From a virus, in the IMG/VR virus record IMGVR_UViG_3300025120_000639, positions 1 to 21,947 of that record: a DNA stretch of 21,947 nt; one strand, 5' to 3'. This document shows, piece after piece, positions 13,148 through 21,947 of this stretch. The stretch's first letter is position 1. The number at the start of each line of letters is the position of its first letter. The translations under genes were made by a program, and so were the position numbers. Below the pieces are notes generated by a model that was not told where the DNA came from, ran no database searches, and worked only from the letters and a program-made list of their open reading frames with translations.

Positions 13148-16100
13148 ATGCCAAGTCCAACAGACTTTAACCTCTCGCCTTACTATGATGACTTTACGGA
13201 AAGTAAAAAATTCCATAGAGTTCTTTTTAGACCAGCATTTGCTGTACAGGCTAGAGAGTTAACAACATCACAAACAATATTACAAAACCAAATCGAAAGA
13301 GTTGGCGATCACCTATTTAAAAAAGGTGCGATGGTTATTCCTGGTCAAGTATCTATTGACACACAATATTATGCTGTCAAGTTAACAAGTATTGATAGTT
13401 CAAACACTTTATCTCACTTTACAGTAGGAACAATTTTAACTGGTGGTACTTCAGGTGTAACTGCTGAGATTACAAAAACAGAAGCTACAGACGGTACTGA
13501 TCCAGATACAATATTTGTAAAGTATTCTAAAACAGGTTCAAACAATTCTATCACAACTTTTAGTGATAGTGAAACAATTACAGGAACAAATAGTGATAGT
13601 GTTTCTTTATCTGCTGTTGTAAACACAACTGCCACAGGTTCAGCGGCTGGTGTTCAAGCAGGTGTATATTATATAAATGGTTTTTTTGTACAAGTTGACT
13701 CTTCAACTTTAATACTAGACAAATATACAGACACACCATCATATAGAATAGGATTTACGGTAACAGAATCATTTGTAACACCAAGTGATGACACAACTTT
13801 AAATGATAACGCTGCTGGTTCATCAAACGTAAATGCTCCAGGTGCTCACAGATTTAAAATTTTATTAACACTTGCTAAGAAAACTTTAGCTTCTACCGAA
13901 GATGAAAACTTTTATGAAATTGCTAGAGTTGTAAATGGTAATATTAAAACAATTGTAAGAAATACAGAATATGCTGTACTAGAAGACACACTTGCTCGTA
14001 GAACATTTGACGAATCAGGTGATTATGTTTTAAGAAATCCAGATTTTGATGTAAGAGAACATTTAGCCTCAGGTAATAATAGAGGTATTAATACATTGGC
14101 TAATGGTGGTGACGCTACTAAACTCGCTTTAGGTGTATCGCCCTTTAAAGCATATGTAAAAGGTTATGAAGCTGAAAGATTAGGAACAACTTTTGTTGAT
14201 GTTGATAAAGCAAGAGATTTTGAAACAGCAAACAATAACAAAACAAGATTTAATGTTAAAAACTTTTTTAATGTTACAAATGTTTTTGGTTCGCCAGACA
14301 TAGGATTTGTTTCTGGTGATGTAGAGGCATTTAAAACTATAAACTTATATGATACGGCCACAAGCGCTAGAGGTACAGAGGTATCAACAGTTGGTACAAC
14401 CGTGCCACAAATTGGTCGTGCTAAATCTCGTGGCTTTGAAACTGTATCTGCTACAGACACAGATGATATAAACGCTACAAGTTCAATATTCAAACATTTC
14501 TTATTTGACATTGAGATGTTTACACACTTAAATGCTTTAGGCACAGCTTCATACACAACAGGTGAAGTTGTATCAGGAGCTACTTCAGGTGCCACAGGTA
14601 TTGTACAAAGTATAACGGCGACTAGAAATACAGCAGTTACTTCTATCACAGCTTCAGGCACAGATATGGAAGGCCAGTTTTCAGCGGCCGTTGTTACTTT
14701 AAGTAATCACGGTATTACAGATGGTCAACAAATTCATTTAACAGGTGGTAGTTTTCAAATAGACTCAACAGCAACAAGTGATACCACAGTTTACACAGCT
14801 AGAAATACAACAGCAAATACTTTTGAATTATTTGACTCTGCTGGTACAACATTAGTAAATGTAACATCATTTAGTTCAGCACCTACTTTAGAACATACAA
14901 CAATTGTTGTTGGTAATGTTGAAGGAACATTTAGTGCTGGTGAAGTTATAACAGGTCAAACTTCAAACGCAGCTTTAACTTTACAATCAAACGCTTTAGG
15001 TTTTAAAGCAGTAGTCACAAGAGATATTACGGCAGTTAAACAAATTGGTATGGCAGGATCGCCAGCTTACACTGCTGATACATCATTAACATCAACTCAC
15101 GGTACAAACACTACAATTACAGGAAACGTTACGGTAGCTAATTCAGACGCTACGGTTTTTGGTAAAGGTACAAACTTTACAAATGATATTAAAATTGGTG
15201 ATTCAATTTCATTTACAAGTAACGCTGGTTCAACAATAACAGGTATTGTAAAATATATTGTATCTCAAACAGAATTAGAATTAACTGCCAATGTTGGTAG
15301 TTCAGATGTCACCACTGCTTCAGTTTTAACAAGAAAAAGAGCTAAATTAAATAATCCAGAAAACAATATTTCTTTATTTAAATTACCTTATGTGACAGTT
15401 AAAACTTTAAAAACAACAGCAAATAGTGGAGCAACTGATACTAACTTTAGTATTAGAAGAAACTTTACAGGCACATTATCATCTAACGGAGATGTTACAA
15501 TAACTGCCGGTACAAATGAAACATTTGCTTCTTTAGCGAGTGATGATTTCACAGCAACTATTATGACAACTGGCTCTGGTGGAACAGGCTCAGTTGGTGA
15601 TGTATTAAATTTATCAGGTAATAACCACGAGGGCGATGCTATATTTAATTTAACAGGTTCGCCAACTGGTAAAACTTTAAACCTTGACTTTGGTGCTAAC
15701 TTTCAAGGTCATAAAATAAAAATTTTAGCAACGGTACAAAGAACAGTTGCTGGTTCAAAAACAAAAACTTTAAACTCTGATCAAACGGTTGCCATCTCAA
15801 CACAAGCTACTATTGAAAGTGGTGTAATTGGTTTAGGCAAGGCTGATGTTTTTGCTTTAAACAATGTTTATATGTCATCTGGTTTTGGCTCAGCTGCTTC
15901 TTCAAGTGATACAGATATTACAAGTAGATTTGAATTAGATACAGGTCAAAGAGATAACTTCTATGACATAGGTAGAATTAGATTAAAACCTGGTGCTTTA
16001 AAACCAACAGGTAGATTACTTGTAGATTTTGATTTCTTTGCTCACGGTTCAGGCGATTACTTTGATGTAGATTCATATTCAGGTGTTGTTGATTACGAAA

Positions 16101-19100
16101 ACATACCAAATTATACTTCGGATACAACAGGTACAAAATTTGAATTAAGAGATGTAATAGATTTTAGACCTAGAGTTGATGACGCTAGTACAATTAATTC
16201 TGGTTCAAACGATAGAAGTTATGATGGAACAGGTGCTTCAACTGTTGATGTTGTACAATTTAATTCAGATATTACAGCAGATTTAGAATTTTTCTTAAAC
16301 AGAATAGACAAAGTTTTTATAACAAGAGAAGGTGTCTTAAAAGTATTAAAAGGTGCTTCTGCTTTAAATCCGTTACAACCAGAAAATTTAGATGGTCATT
16401 TATTATTGGCCACATTAACAATACCTAGTTATACATTAAATACAGACGAGGTACAAATAGAAAAAGAAGACAATATCAGATACACAATGAGAGATATTGG
16501 TTCTTTAGAAAATAGAATTAAAAATATAGAGTATTACACACAACTTTCACTATTAGAAGCTGACGCACAATCTTTACAAATACAAGACGCTGATGGCTTT
16601 GATAGATTTAAAAATGGTTTTGTTGTAGATAACTTTACAGGACATAATGTTGGTGATGTAGGTAATAATGATTATAAACTATCAATAGATAGAGCAAGAG
16701 GTGAGGCAAGAACACCGTTTAATGAAGACGTTATAGAATTAGAAGAAGTTGATGATGATTTAACTTCTATATTAACTGCTGATAGAACAGCAGCTAATTA
16801 TCAAAAAACAGGTGACCTTATATCTTTACCATATACTGAAGCTAATTTTTTAGAACAACCATTTGCTTCTAAAACAGAAAATTTAAATCCTTTTTTAATT
16901 TTTGATTGGATAGGAAATATAGAATTAGATCCGCCAGTTGATGAGTGGAAAGAAACAAGAAGAGCTCCAGAATTAACAATATTTACAGGCCTTGGTACTT
17001 TTGACAATATGTTAAGAGAAAGAGGTTTAGCAAACACATCACAAGAAATACCAGTTGGTACAGAATGGAACGAGTGGCAAGATCAATGGTCAGGTAATCC
17101 TAGAACAAGTCAAACTTGGCAAGGTAATTCATTAGTACAAACAACAAGTAGAGATGTTGTACAAACAAGAGCTGGTATTAGAACAGCAATTGTTCCACAA
17201 ACTTTAAGACAAAGTTTAGGTAATAGAGTTATGTCAGTTGCCTTTATACCATTTATTAGAAGTAGAACAGTATCGTTTACAGCAAGAGGTATGAGACCTA
17301 ACACAAGAGTTTATCCTTTCTTTGATAACATAGATGTTTCAATTTATATAACACCAGATGGTGGTTCTTCCGGTGGTAATATTGTAACAGACGCTAATGG
17401 TTCGGTAACAGGATCGTTTGCTATACCTGATCCAAATGTTGATTCAAATCCAAGATGGCGAACAGGTAAAAGAATATTCAGATTAACAGCTTCAGCTACA
17501 AACGACCAAGATAGAACAAATGTGGCTACTTCAGCAGAGGCAGATTATGACGCTAAAGGTTTATTGGAAACTACACAAGAGGCTATAATTGCTACAAGAG
17601 AGGCAACAACTCAAAGAAGAAGTGTAACAGGTAATAGAACGACAAGTAGATCAGCAAGTAGAGTTATTGCTACACGACAACCTGATAACGGAGGTGGAAG
17701 AGACTCAAACGATGGTGGCGATAATGATCCGTTAGCACAATCATTTGTGATTGATGAAGAAGACGGTTTATTTGTAACAAGTTTAGATATTTTCTTTGCT
17801 ACAAAATCATCTACAATACCTGTTAGAGCAGAAATAAGAAATATGGTAAACGGTTATCCAGGTCAAAAAGTTATACCTTTCTCACAAAAATATTTAAATC
17901 CAAGTGCTATTAATACAAGTTCAGACGCTTCAACAGCAACGACATTTACTTTTGACGCTCCTGTTTATTTACAAGAGGGTGTTGAATATTGCACGGTATT
18001 ATATTCAGACTCATTAGATTATACGGTTTACATAGCGAGATTAGGTGATACGGTAATTGGTTCAGATAGAACGGTATCAAAACAACCAGCTGCTGGTGTA
18101 TTATTTAAATCATCTAACTATCGTACTTGGACACCTGAACAAATGGAAGATTTAAAATTTACTATGAAAAAGGCCGTATTTAATACAACTGCTTCAGGTA
18201 CTTTAACTTTAGCAAATCAAACTTTACCTGTAAAAACTTTAGAGGCTAATCCAATTAGAACATTTAATGGTACAGGTTTAATTAGAATATTCCACAAAAA
18301 TCACGGAATGCATTCAACAAGTGACAATGTTACAATTGCTGGTGTTTCATCTGGTACTTACAACGGTATTGCTCACTCTACTATTAACGGAACATATACA
18401 AGTATTTCAAACATCACACTTGATAGTTATGATGTTACAACTGCTGGCACAGCAAATGCTACCGGTGATGTTGGTGGTTCAAGTGTAACTGCTACACAAA
18501 ATAGATTATATGATGTATTACAACCACAAATTGGTCACGTAGTACACCCACAAACAAGTTTAACATCTACTTTAAGATCAGCAACTGGTAAATCAGTTAA
18601 TGGATCAGAAACACCATTTAGTTTACAAGCTACAACAGCGGCCGAAAATGTTGTATTAGGTGATAACTATTATTTTGATAATCCAAGATTAGTAGCAAGT
18701 GATATAAACCAAACAAACGAAATGTCTGGTTCAAAATCTTTTGTTATGAATTTAACAATAAGTTCATCAAATGCTAATTTATCTCCTATTATTGATTTAA
18801 AAAGAATAAATGCTTTTGCTATTTCAAACAGATTAAATAATCCATTAGTATCATCAACTGATACGCTTTCAGGAGATGGTTCAACAACAACATTTACTTT
18901 ATCAGGAGCTCCATCAAGTGTACATTTATTAGCAATTAAAAAAGATGGTAAAAAATTACAACCAATTGATGACTTTACAGTTTCAGGTACAACTTTAACT
19001 ATGGACTCAGCACCAGCTAATGGTTCAAAAGTTATTGCTAAATTAACTAATACAGTTGATTTTGAAGAAGATACAGCAACAGAGGGTGGTGCTTCTTCAG

Positions 19101-19462
19101 GTTCTTATATAACTAAATCAATTAATTTAGAAAATGCTTCAACAGCTTTAGAGGTTAGAGTGGCGGCTAGTGTTAGATCATCTTCATCAATTAAATGTTT
19201 CTTTAGATTATCAGGTGGTGAAGAAACAAGAAGAATAGAAGATATACCTTACACACCATTTAATACAGATGGTAGTTCAGATACATCAATTGATCCATCA
19301 AATGGAGATGTTGTATTAGATTTAGATTTCAAAGATTACAAATTTAGTGCTAGTTCTTTACCAGAGTTTACATCTTTTCAAATTAAGATTGTAATTAATG
19401 GTACGGTATCAGCTCTACCAGCAAGATTAAAAGATTTAAGAGCATTAGCATTGGCGGTATAA
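13148..19462 (+). CDS. Giant DUF4815-type tail/fibre structural protein, 2104 aa
   Basis: The N-terminus (SPYYDDFTESKKFHRVLFRPAFAV, cut here) with QARELTTSQTILQNQIE is the mark of DUF4815 proteins of marine T4-like phages, which are virion parts near the baseplate rim or fibres. Later blocks include GxITGxTSGA units near residues 95, 470 and 595; a NHGITDGQQIHLTGG unit near 514 with a looser copy near 1715; a conserved block near 937 (GRIRLKPGALKPTG); a domain at about 1325-1450; DPLAQSFVID near 1527, opening a possible carbohydrate-binding-like beta domain; and a GDGSTTTFTL unit near 1907, also found in the last gene of the window. It starts 10 bases after gp8, with GAGGG upstream. Structural role is likely; exact place in the tail is not known. 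Confidence 0.8.
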   Translation: MPSPTDFNLSPYYDDFTESKKFHRVLFRPAFAVQARELTTSQTILQNQIERVGDHLFKKGAMVIPGQVSIDTQYYAVKLTSIDSSNTLSHFTVGTILTGGTSGVTAEITKTEATDGTDPDTIFVKYSKTGSNNSITTFSDSETITGTNSDSVSLSAVVNTTATGSAAGVQAGVYYINGFFVQVDSSTLILDKYTDTPSYRIGFTVTESFVTPSDDTTLNDNAAGSSNVNAPGAHRFKILLTLAKKTLASTEDENFYEIARVVNGNIKTIVRNTEYAVLEDTLARRTFDESGDYVLRNPDFDVREHLASGNNRGINTLANGGDATKLALGVSPFKAYVKGYEAERLGTTFVDVDKARDFETANNNKTRFNVKNFFNVTNVFGSPDIGFVSGDVEAFKTINLYDTATSARGTEVSTVGTTVPQIGRAKSRGFETVSATDTDDINATSSIFKHFLFDIEMFTHLNALGTASYTTGEVVSGATSGATGIVQSITATRNTAVTSITASGTDMEGQFSAAVVTLSNHGITDGQQIHLTGGSFQIDSTATSDTTVYTARNTTANTFELFDSAGTTLVNVTSFSSAPTLEHTTIVVGNVEGTFSAGEVITGQTSNAALTLQSNALGFKAVVTRDITAVKQIGMAGSPAYTADTSLTSTHGTNTTITGNVTVANSDATVFGKGTNFTNDIKIGDSISFTSNAGSTITGIVKYIVSQTELELTANVGSSDVTTASVLTRKRAKLNNPENNISLFKLPYVTVKTLKTTANSGATDTNFSIRRNFTGTLSSNGDVTITAGTNETFASLASDDFTATIMTTGSGGTGSVGDVLNLSGNNHEGDAIFNLTGSPTGKTLNLDFGANFQGHKIKILATVQRTVAGSKTKTLNSDQTVAISTQATIESGVIGLGKADVFALNNVYMSSGFGSAASSSDTDITSRFELDTGQRDNFYDIGRIRLKPGALKPTGRLLVDFDFFAHGSGDYFDVDSYSGVVDYENIPNYTSDTTGTKFELRDVIDFRPRVDDASTINSGSNDRSYDGTGASTVDVVQFNSDITADLEFFLNRIDKVFITREGVLKVLKGASALNPLQPENLDGHLLLATLTIPSYTLNTDEVQIEKEDNIRYTMRDIGSLENRIKNIEYYTQLSLLEADAQSLQIQDADGFDRFKNGFVVDNFTGHNVGDVGNNDYKLSIDRARGEARTPFNEDVIELEEVDDDLTSILTADRTAANYQKTGDLISLPYTEANFLEQPFASKTENLNPFLIFDWIGNIELDPPVDEWKETRRAPELTIFTGLGTFDNMLRERGLANTSQEIPVGTEWNEWQDQWSGNPRTSQTWQGNSLVQTTSRDVVQTRAGIRTAIVPQTLRQSLGNRVMSVAFIPFIRSRTVSFTARGMRPNTRVYPFFDNIDVSIYITPDGGSSGGNIVTDANGSVTGSFAIPDPNVDSNPRWRTGKRIFRLTASATNDQDRTNVATSAEADYDAKGLLETTQEAIIATREATTQRRSVTGNRTTSRSASRVIATRQPDNGGGRDSNDGGDNDPLAQSFVIDEEDGLFVTSLDIFFATKSSTIPVRAEIRNMVNGYPGQKVIPFSQKYLNPSAINTSSDASTATTFTFDAPVYLQEGVEYCTVLYSDSLDYTVYIARLGDTVIGSDRTVSKQPAAGVLFKSSNYRTWTPEQMEDLKFTMKKAVFNTTASGTLTLANQTLPVKTLEANPIRTFNGTGLIRIFHKNHGMHSTSDNVTIAGVSSGTYNGIAHSTINGTYTSISNITLDSYDVTTAGTANATGDVGGSSVTATQNRLYDVLQPQIGHVVHPQTSLTSTLRSATGKSVNGSETPFSLQATTAAENVVLGDNYYFDNPRLVASDINQTNEMSGSKSFVMNLTISSSNANLSPIIDLKRINAFAISNRLNNPLVSSTDTLSGDGSTTTFTLSGAPSSVHLLAIKKDGKKLQPIDDFTVSGTTLTMDSAPANGSKVIAKLTNTVDFEEDTATEGGASSGSYITKSINLENASTALEVRVAASVRSSSSIKCFFRLSGGEETRRIEDIPYTPFNTDGSSDTSIDPSNGDVVLDLDFKDYKFSASSLPEFTSFQIKIVINGTVSALPARLKDLRALALAV

Positions 19463-19463
19463 T

Positions 19464-19685
19464 ATGAATTATGTAAAAATACAAGGTTTTGAAAGTTTAG
19501 TAAAAGATACAAAATCAAATGCTATTGTAAATACAAATAAAACTGATTTTCAACTTTATATGAAAAGAAAAAAAGAAAGAAATCAAACAGGTGATAAATT
19601 AAGAGACGTGTGTAAAGAAATAAATACTATAAAAACAGAATTTAAAGAAATTAAAAGTTTATTAATAAAGGTATTAGAGAAATAA
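19464..19685 (+). CDS. Small protein with C-terminal coiled coil, 73 aa
   Basis: The first half (MNYVKIQGFESLVKDTKSNAIVNTN, cut here) resembles short proteins that follow the large structural gene in marine T4-like phages. The second half (LRDVCKEINTIKTEFKEIKSLLIKVLEK in full) has regular hydrophobic spacing, as in a coiled coil. It starts one base after the 2104-residue gene and ends one base before the fibre gene at 19687. It may be a minor virion part or a trimerisation aid for the adjacent fibres, by position only. There is no clear function and no cysteine-based motif. Confidence 0.65.
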   Translation: MNYVKIQGFESLVKDTKSNAIVNTNKTDFQLYMKRKKERNQTGDKLRDVCKEINTIKTEFKEIKSLLIKVLEK

Positions 19686-19686
19686 A

Positions 19687-20508
19687 ATGGCCGCAAGATC
19701 AGTAACAACAACAAATACACTAGAGCAGTTTCGTACAACTTTTAATAGTTTGTCGGGTACTGATATAGGTGATGTAGCTAGTCTATCAACGACAGCCTCA
19801 TCAATTGTTGGTGCTATAAATGAAATTAATTCATCTGTAACTGCTACAGGTTTTATATTAGAAGATGATAGTTCTACAACACAAACTATTGTAGCGGGTA
19901 ATACATTAAAAGTTTCAAGTGGTTCAGGTATTTCTGCTCTTGTATCAGCAACAGATACTTTAACTATATCAGTAGCAGGTGGTGATATAAGTCAAAATGT
20001 TTATTTTGACCAAATTGGTGTTCAACACAACGCTGATGGTTCTAATACTTACACAAGTTTAACGGTGGCTGTAGCTTCAAAAACTACTGCTCATATCTAT
20101 CAAGGTACAGGTTCTAGTAACGGTTATACAATTGATGGTGTAGAAGGCCCTTTTTTAAATATGAAAGTGGGCAATACATACAGATTTGACCAAGCAGACA
20201 GTACAAATAGTGGACACCCATTAAGATTTTATTATGACGCTGGTAAAACAACAATATATTCAACAGGTGTAACAACAAATGGAACGCCTGGTAGTTCTGG
20301 TGCTTATACTCAAATTGTAGTATCAGAAACAACACCAAATATATTGTATTATCAATGTAGTTCACACGCTCATATGGGTAGTCGGGTGGATACAGATTCG
20401 TCAACCAACGTTATTGATTCATCAACAGCATTCGTAGATTCAACTGGAACAGCAACAATATTTGCCTCACAAGCATTTTCAATTGCTCAGGCGGTTGCTC
20501 TAGGATAA
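19687..20508 (+). CDS. Tail fibre-like protein with cupredoxin-type C-terminal domain
   Basis: Residues 1-50 (TLEQFRTTFNSLS, then SIVGAINEIN) look like the helical attachment segment of marine phage fibre proteins. Residues about 55-100 are beta-rich. Residues about 133-233 form a domain with GNTYRFDQAD, GHPLRFYY (H177), AYTQIVVS and YYQCSSHAHMG (C224, H227, M230). One His, then Cys-x2-His-x2-Met, is the ligand set and spacing of a type 1 copper site as in amicyanin. Related domains are common in marine phage structural proteins, as I recall. Whether metal binds is not shown. The last 40 residues are Ser/Thr-rich and may be a tip. A late promoter follows the gene. Confidence 0.7.
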   Translation: MAARSVTTTNTLEQFRTTFNSLSGTDIGDVASLSTTASSIVGAINEINSSVTATGFILEDDSSTTQTIVAGNTLKVSSGSGISALVSATDTLTISVAGGDISQNVYFDQIGVQHNADGSNTYTSLTVAVASKTTAHIYQGTGSSNGYTIDGVEGPFLNMKVGNTYRFDQADSTNSGHPLRFYYDAGKTTIYSTGVTTNGTPGSSGAYTQIVVSETTPNILYYQCSSHAHMGSRVDTDSSTNVIDSSTAFVDSTGTATIFASQAFSIAQAVALG

Positions 20509-20511
20509 TAT

Positions 20512-20519
20512 TATAAATA
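20512..20519 (+). promoter_or_regulatory. T4-type late promoter box
   Basis: Exact TATAAATA in the 30-base gap before the gene at 20539, which also has an AAAGGG ribosome-binding site. It marks a new late unit for the last two genes. Confidence 0.7.
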
Positions 20520-20538
20520 GTAAAAAGGGAAAACTTAA

Positions 20539-20907
20539 ATGGCTAACGATTTTAAAAGATTTGCGAAACCAAGTGTAGGAACAAGCACAGGAGCTTCAGC
20601 TGACGCTGTATATACAGTTCCAGCAGGGGCAGGATCATCAGCGTTAGAATCAATCATAATCGGAATAACTTTAGCAAATAAAACATCAACAGGTGTAACT
20701 GCTTCGGTATTTTTAGATAACGAAGATGGTTCAAATGATGTTTTTATTGTAAAGGACGCTACAGTCCCAGCAGGCTCTTCATTAGAAATAATGGCAGGAA
20801 ATAAACTAGTAGTACAAAACGATGGCAGTAATGCTGACGTTGTTAGAATTTCTTGTGGAACAGGTTCTGCTTTAGATGCAATTGTAACTGTACTTGAAGA
20901 CGTATAA
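20539..20907 (+). CDS. Small virion structural protein, beta-rich, 122 aa
   Basis: The protein starts MANDFKRFAKPSVGT and consists of alternating beta strands (SIIIGITLANKT, then VTASVFLDN and DVFIVKDATVPAGSSLEI), with Gly/Ser-rich turns. This is consistent with a compact jelly-roll or Ig-like sandwich of the kind found in small phage tail and fibre-associated proteins. It has its own late promoter (20512) and a good ribosome-binding site, so it is probably made in quantity. It lies between two fibre-type genes. I cannot name a T4 counterpart; the structural role is inferred from composition and context. Confidence 0.65.
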   Translation: MANDFKRFAKPSVGTSTGASADAVYTVPAGAGSSALESIIIGITLANKTSTGVTASVFLDNEDGSNDVFIVKDATVPAGSSLEIMAGNKLVVQNDGSNADVVRISCGTGSALDAIVTVLEDV

Positions 20908-20913
20908 TAAATA
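20906..20913 (+). promoter_or_regulatory. Late-promoter-like box, one mismatch
   Basis: AATAAATA overlaps the stop of the previous gene and lies 25 bases before the fibre ATG at 20931. The single mismatch to TATAAATA makes this a weak candidate. Confidence 0.3.
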
Positions 20914-20930
20914 AAAAAAAGAGAGATTAA

Positions 20931-21947
20931 ATGGCGTATATTGGTAAAAAACCAGAAGATTTAATTAGAGGTAATTCTACGTATAATAGTTTTACCGGAG
21001 ATGGATCTACAACAGCTTTTGATGTAACTAATATTCTACCTGACGGTGGTCAATATGATGTTGAAGTTTTTGTTGATAACGTAAGACAAGAAGCTGGTGC
21101 TAGTAAATCATATACAATTGGTAACGATGGAAGTGGTGATTTAAAAAGAATTACTTTTAATGTTGCGCCTGATAGTGATTCAGAAATTTATGTAATTAAT
21201 CCTGGTAGAGAAACTTCTTTAATTACAGTTAATGATAATACAATTTCAGCTGCCAAAATTCAATCAGACGCCGTAATAACAGCCAAAATTTTAGACTCAA
21301 ATGTCACAACTGGTAAAATAGCTGCTGACGCTATTACAGGTGCTAAAATAGCTGATGACGCTATTAACTCTGAGCACATAACAGATGGTTCAGTTGACAA
21401 TATACATTTAGCAGGTTCAATAACAAATGCTAAATTATCAAATTCAAGTATTACAATTAACGGAACGGCCGTTTCTTTAGGTGGTTCTGTAACAGCAGGA
21501 ACAGACTGGCAAGCAGTTACCGTGGCAGACGGTTCTACAACTTTAGCCGCAGCTGCTGGTAAAGGATATTTTTTAGATACAAACACAGGTGTTATAGAGG
21601 TATTTTTACCTGCTTCACCTACAAGAGGTGATACAATAATTTTAGTTGATTACTCAGGAACATTTTCTACAAATATGGTTATTGTAAATACAGGTGGTAA
21701 ATTAATTGATAGTACAATTGGTGGTCCAACTCCTGGAAATGAATTTAAAATTACAACTAATAATTCTGTTGTAGAATTAGTTTTTGTTGATAATGACAAA
21801 GGTTGGTTAATAAAAGATAACACAGCTCCTTCAGCATTAAGTACAATAACAGCTTCAGGTGGTGGTTACGACTCAGCAAACTTTATAGAGGCTACAGGCG
21901 GTACAGTATCAGAAACAGGTGATTATAAAATTCACCAGTTTACAGGC
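20931..21947 (+). CDS. Tail fibre protein, N-terminal part (3' end outside window)
   Basis: The frame is open from ATG 20931 to the window edge, 339 codons with no stop. AGAGAG lies seven to eight bases before the ATG. Residues about 1-90 form a module (SFTGDGSTTAFDV, then VEVFVDNVRQ and SEIYVINPG) that occurs at the base of many marine phage fibres and resembles a block near residue 1907 of the 2104-residue protein. Residues about 104-180 are short repeats around AKI (SAAKIQSDAV, then TGAKIADDAI), as in trimeric fibre shafts. A second beta domain begins near residue 190 (DWQAVTVADGSTTL). It should be a distal fibre involved in host recognition; the receptor-binding tip is not in view. Confidence 0.82.
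   Translation, partial: MAYIGKKPEDLIRGNSTYNSFTGDGSTTAFDVTNILPDGGQYDVEVFVDNVRQEAGASKSYTIGNDGSGDLKRITFNVAPDSDSEIYVINPGRETSLITVNDNTISAAKIQSDAVITAKILDSNVTTGKIAADAITGAKIADDAINSEHITDGSVDNIHLAGSITNAKLSNSSITINGTAVSLGGSVTAGTDWQAVTVADGSTTLAAAAGKGYFLDTNTGVIEVFLPASPTRGDTIILVDYSGTFSTNMVIVNTGGKLIDSTIGGPTPGNEFKITTNNSVVELVFVDNDKGWLIKDNTAPSALSTITASGGGYDSANFIEATGGTVSETGDYKIHQFTG

Noticed and set aside
14164-14661. 165-codon reverse-strand open frame inside the giant structural gene
   Set aside because: Val-, Ser- and Ala-rich translation typical of the complement of Thr/Ser-rich virion genes; no promoter or ribosome-binding site. The same applies to the other reverse frames within 8208-17304 and 21260-21586.
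1-21947. CRISPR arrays, insertion sequences, integrase or attachment sites
   Set aside because: No evenly spaced repeats, transposase-like proteins or terminal inverted repeats were seen on either strand.

Overview
The window is a stretch of a T4-like marine myovirus genome, AT-rich apart from its left end. Three things indicate this: a recognisable baseplate gene order (hub, gp5-like spike, PAAR tip, gp25, gp6, gp7-like, gp8, then very large tail and fibre proteins); exact T4-type late promoter boxes (TATAAATA) in the gaps between genes; and host-derived metabolic genes typical of ocean phages. The host is probably an alphaproteobacterium, plausibly SAR11/Pelagibacter. The basis is the phage tRNA-His, which lacks the extra G at -1 and has A73, a feature described for a group of alphaproteobacteria that includes Pelagibacter.

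Layout. Positions 1-1896 hold the 3' end of a hub gene, a small unknown gene and a gp5-like spike without a lysozyme domain. This part is far richer in GGCC than the rest. Positions 1897-2189 have no ATG-started gene, but carry a long open frame and strong RNA pairing. Positions 2190-4120 hold a 2-oxoglutarate/Fe(II) oxygenase-like gene, an IscA/HesB-type Fe-S carrier and a protein with a possible PD-(D/E)XK nuclease motif. A small basic protein follows at 4218-4373. At 4376-4457 a late promoter is followed by two perfect hairpins, a candidate small RNA or terminator.

Positions 4487-5788 are a reverse-strand island: a sigma70-like promoter, four small coupled genes and a tRNA-His at the end. 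A divergent 59-residue lipoprotein gene begins at 5806. From 5986 to the right edge all genes are on the + strand and belong to baseplate and tail: three overlapping small genes ending in the PAAR tip, gp25, gp6, gp7-like, gp8, a 2104-residue DUF4815-type protein, a small coiled-coil protein, a fibre protein with a copper-site-like motif, a small structural protein and a tail fibre cut by the window edge.

The late genes are tightly packed, with TAATG overlaps or gaps of a few bases. They are broken into units by late promoter boxes at 4132, 4376, 5986, 6736, 11644/11650 and 20512. Together they would build the central spike, the wedges and the distal fibres. The reverse island looks like a separately (early) expressed accessory block inserted between virion modules. 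All assignments come from reading the sequence and from recalled family motifs; no database search was run.
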